Shown: in pieces, positions 62,749-64,000 of the stretch
Layout: each line of letters begins with the position of its first letter
Numbering within the stretch: the first letter of the stretch is position 1
NCBI RefSeq assembly: GCF_029335485.1
Contig: NZ_JARJLM010000464.1
Span: 1-64,000 of the forward strand
Source: Cupriavidus basilensis
GTDB lineage: Bacteria; Pseudomonadota; Gammaproteobacteria; Burkholderiales; Burkholderiaceae
Length of the DNA: 64,000 bases
Direction: 5' to 3'
Position numbers and translations under genes: made by a program
The notes under the pieces: model-generated
The model's database searches: none
What the model was told of the DNA's origin: nothing
What the model saw: the letters and a program-made list of their open reading frames with translations, nothing else

Positions 62749-63729
62749 CGTGCAGATCTACCGCGTCAGGAACTGGGCAAAGTGCAACGCGGCCTTGATC
62801 GCGAGAGGTGACGTGACGATGTGGATCGAAGAAGGCGTACTGCAAGCGTCGCCCGAGACAGGATCGCCAAAGCGTGGCCGGCCGCGCGCTTACTCGGACG
62901 CGGCGATTCAGATGCTCCTCGGATTCAAGCAGGTGTTTCGCCTGCCGATGCGCGCCCTTCAGGGCTTTTCCCACAGCACTCTCCGGCTCGCCTTCGCCGA
63001 CTTGCCAGTGCCGAATGACACAACACTGAGTCGCCGCGCGCAGGGATTGGAAGCGGTGTTGCCCGTGCAGCGCACCCGGTGAGTCACTGCATCTGGTCAT
63101 CGACAGCACGGGCCTGAAGGTATTCGGCGAGGGCGAGTGGAGGGTACGCAAGCACGGCTATCGACGCTGCGCACCTGACGCAAGATGCATCTGGCGATGG
63201 ACGCGAAGGCCGGCCAGATATGCGCGGCGATGGCGCCCAAGGATAGGTGTCTCTACTAGAGACACCGACAAGCCCCTCTAGGGGTAAGCATGTTGAAGAC
63301 CTTGCGCGGTTGCCAGGGATTCGCCTTGATCGCATTGACCGGCGGCATCAGCTTGTTCGTCAATGCTTCGAGTTTCTGGATCTTCAACTGCGCGTCGGCA
63401 AACGCTCCCATGGCCGGAGAGCACGTTCGGTGCGGCATGGCGCAACGAGGCCATTGGCGCCATTGCAAAAAGCAGCAGGCGCGAATAGAAGAAGTCCAGC
63501 AGCTATCACTGGCGCTCGCTCGTTGAGACCTTGCTGTACCGCCTCAAGACGCTTACGGGCAATTGCCTATGGGCGCGCAAGGTCGGCTCCCGGGCGACCG
63601 AGGTGGCAATCCGCGTGGGCGTGCTCAATTGCGTGACGGCGCTCGCCCGCCCTCATTCCGTCCGTATCGCATGAATTCAAGATCAGAGCGGGACCTTTGT
63701 CTTCAAACTCGATTATGCAACAAGGCCCC
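62749..63729 (+). mobile_element. IS5-family (IS903-like) element, broken
   Basis: The transposase N-terminal part (62749 to about 63246) reads MNVQIYRVRNWAKCNAALIARGDVTMWIEE and SDAAIQMLLGFKQVFRLPMRALQGF, then frameshifts after VLPVQ into HLVIDSTGLKVFGEGEW-type sequence. The C-terminal part resumes at about 63472 (YHWRSLVETLLYRLKTLTGNCLWARKVGSRATEVAIRVGVLN). The right end near 63710-63729 (CTCGATTATGCAACAAGGCCCC) is a typical IS5 terminus. The 225 bases between are foreign or scrambled. The left terminus is missing. Confidence 0.75.
63246..63266. repeat. Perfect 9-bp inverted repeat inside the broken IS5
   Basis: GGTGTCTCT ACT AGAGACACC, a perfect palindrome exactly at the point where the IS5 transposase sequence stops. 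A second small hairpin, CCCCTCTAGGGG, follows at about 63276. Likely an element end or terminator from the sequence that replaced the middle of the IS. Confidence 0.5.
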
Positions 63730-64000
63730 CGTACACCGCTTGCTGTGGGGACCTCCTTTCTGAGGAGCCCCCTCCTCCTCGTCACAGTGGTTCGCTATGG
63801 CTGTATATGGATTCGCGTATCCAAGATACCGTGCACACGTCCAGTGCGGCAGACTGCCCGTCTCTGTCGATCAGCGTACGGACCTCATGCTCCTGATACA
63901 TGAATTGGACGATGTCCTGCGTCCGTTTCCGCTACCCATTCTCCAACGCGTCAAAAACCTCTCCGTCCATAGCAAACCTCCCTTCCCAAGCCTCTAAGAG
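63730..64000. other. Window end, unassigned
   Basis: A plus frame (63797-63997, MAVYGFAYPRYRAHVQ...) stays open almost to the window end, but I do not recognise it. No other gene-like signal is visible. Confidence 0.35.

Noticed and set aside
63472..63674. A separate small gene near the window end.
   Set aside because: The sequence matches the C-terminus of an IS903-type IS5 transposase whose N-terminal half lies just upstream.
1..64000. CRISPR array search, prompted by the IscB remnant.
   Set aside because: No short direct repeats with regular spacers were seen. The only regular repetition is the YD motifs of the Rhs gene and the operators at 18-19.5 kb.

Overview
The window looks like a GC-rich betaproteobacterial chromosome or megaplasmid, most likely Burkholderiales/Burkholderiaceae. 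The reasons are the style of the flagellar proteins, an Integrase_1-type tyrosine recombinase, BRO-N proteins, a giant Rhs protein and the mix of IS families (IS630, IS5, IS4, IS3, IS66). The species cannot be named from this sequence. So many decayed, nested insertion sequences suggest a genome, or a region, undergoing mobile-element turnover.

Layout. 0.1-2.9 kb: a VCBS/FG-GAP lipoprotein, a small exported protein and the tail of a LuxR-type regulator cut by an IS630. 2.9-7.4 kb: a nest of mobile DNA. An IS630 is split by an IS5-type element and an ORF-less group II intron of about 0.9 kb; beyond it lie an unrecognised broken ORF and a second, partial group II intron inside a decayed IS5. 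8.4-12.2 kb: two BRO-N proteins flank an IscB-type nuclease pseudogene whose upstream structured RNA (omega RNA/HEARO type) still looks well formed; an intact-looking tyrosine recombinase follows. 12.3-17 kb: more IS debris, with one intact IS4 element. 17.9-21 kb: a prophage control region with divergent Cro-like and CI-like genes, five copies of one 6-3-6 operator, and a chain of very small overlapping genes. 21.1-21.5 kb: the 3' part of sdaA.

21.6-42.2 kb is the main system: about 27 genes, all on the minus strand and mostly joined by 4-base stop/start overlaps, which look like one transcription unit. They encode a flagellar export gate (FlhA, FlhB, FliP, FliQ, FliR), an ATPase complex (FliH, FliI, FliJ), MS ring, rod, L/P rings, hook, a C-ring remnant and a FliA-type sigma factor. 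There is no flagellin, filament cap, hook-filament junction protein, stator, anti-sigma factor or chemotaxis gene. The gene in the fliG position encodes only 178 residues, and FliM lacks the N-terminal CheY-binding peptide. I infer a non-rotating hook-basal-body secretion structure or a decaying secondary flagellum. TPR proteins sit at both ends of the cluster. A diverged 399-bp tandem duplication lies between flhA and flgF.

43.5-45.7 kb: IS3, IS630 and IS110 remnants. 45.8-62.4 kb: a polymorphic toxin locus consisting of a 5,344-residue Rhs/YD-repeat protein with a LysM domain, a duplicated beta-sandwich module, a large non-YD insert and a C-terminal restriction-endonuclease-fold toxin, followed 5 bp later by a small acidic protein, the likely immunity partner. 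62.4-64 kb: a broken IS5 (IS903-like) and unassigned sequence. I saw no tRNA, rRNA or CRISPR array.
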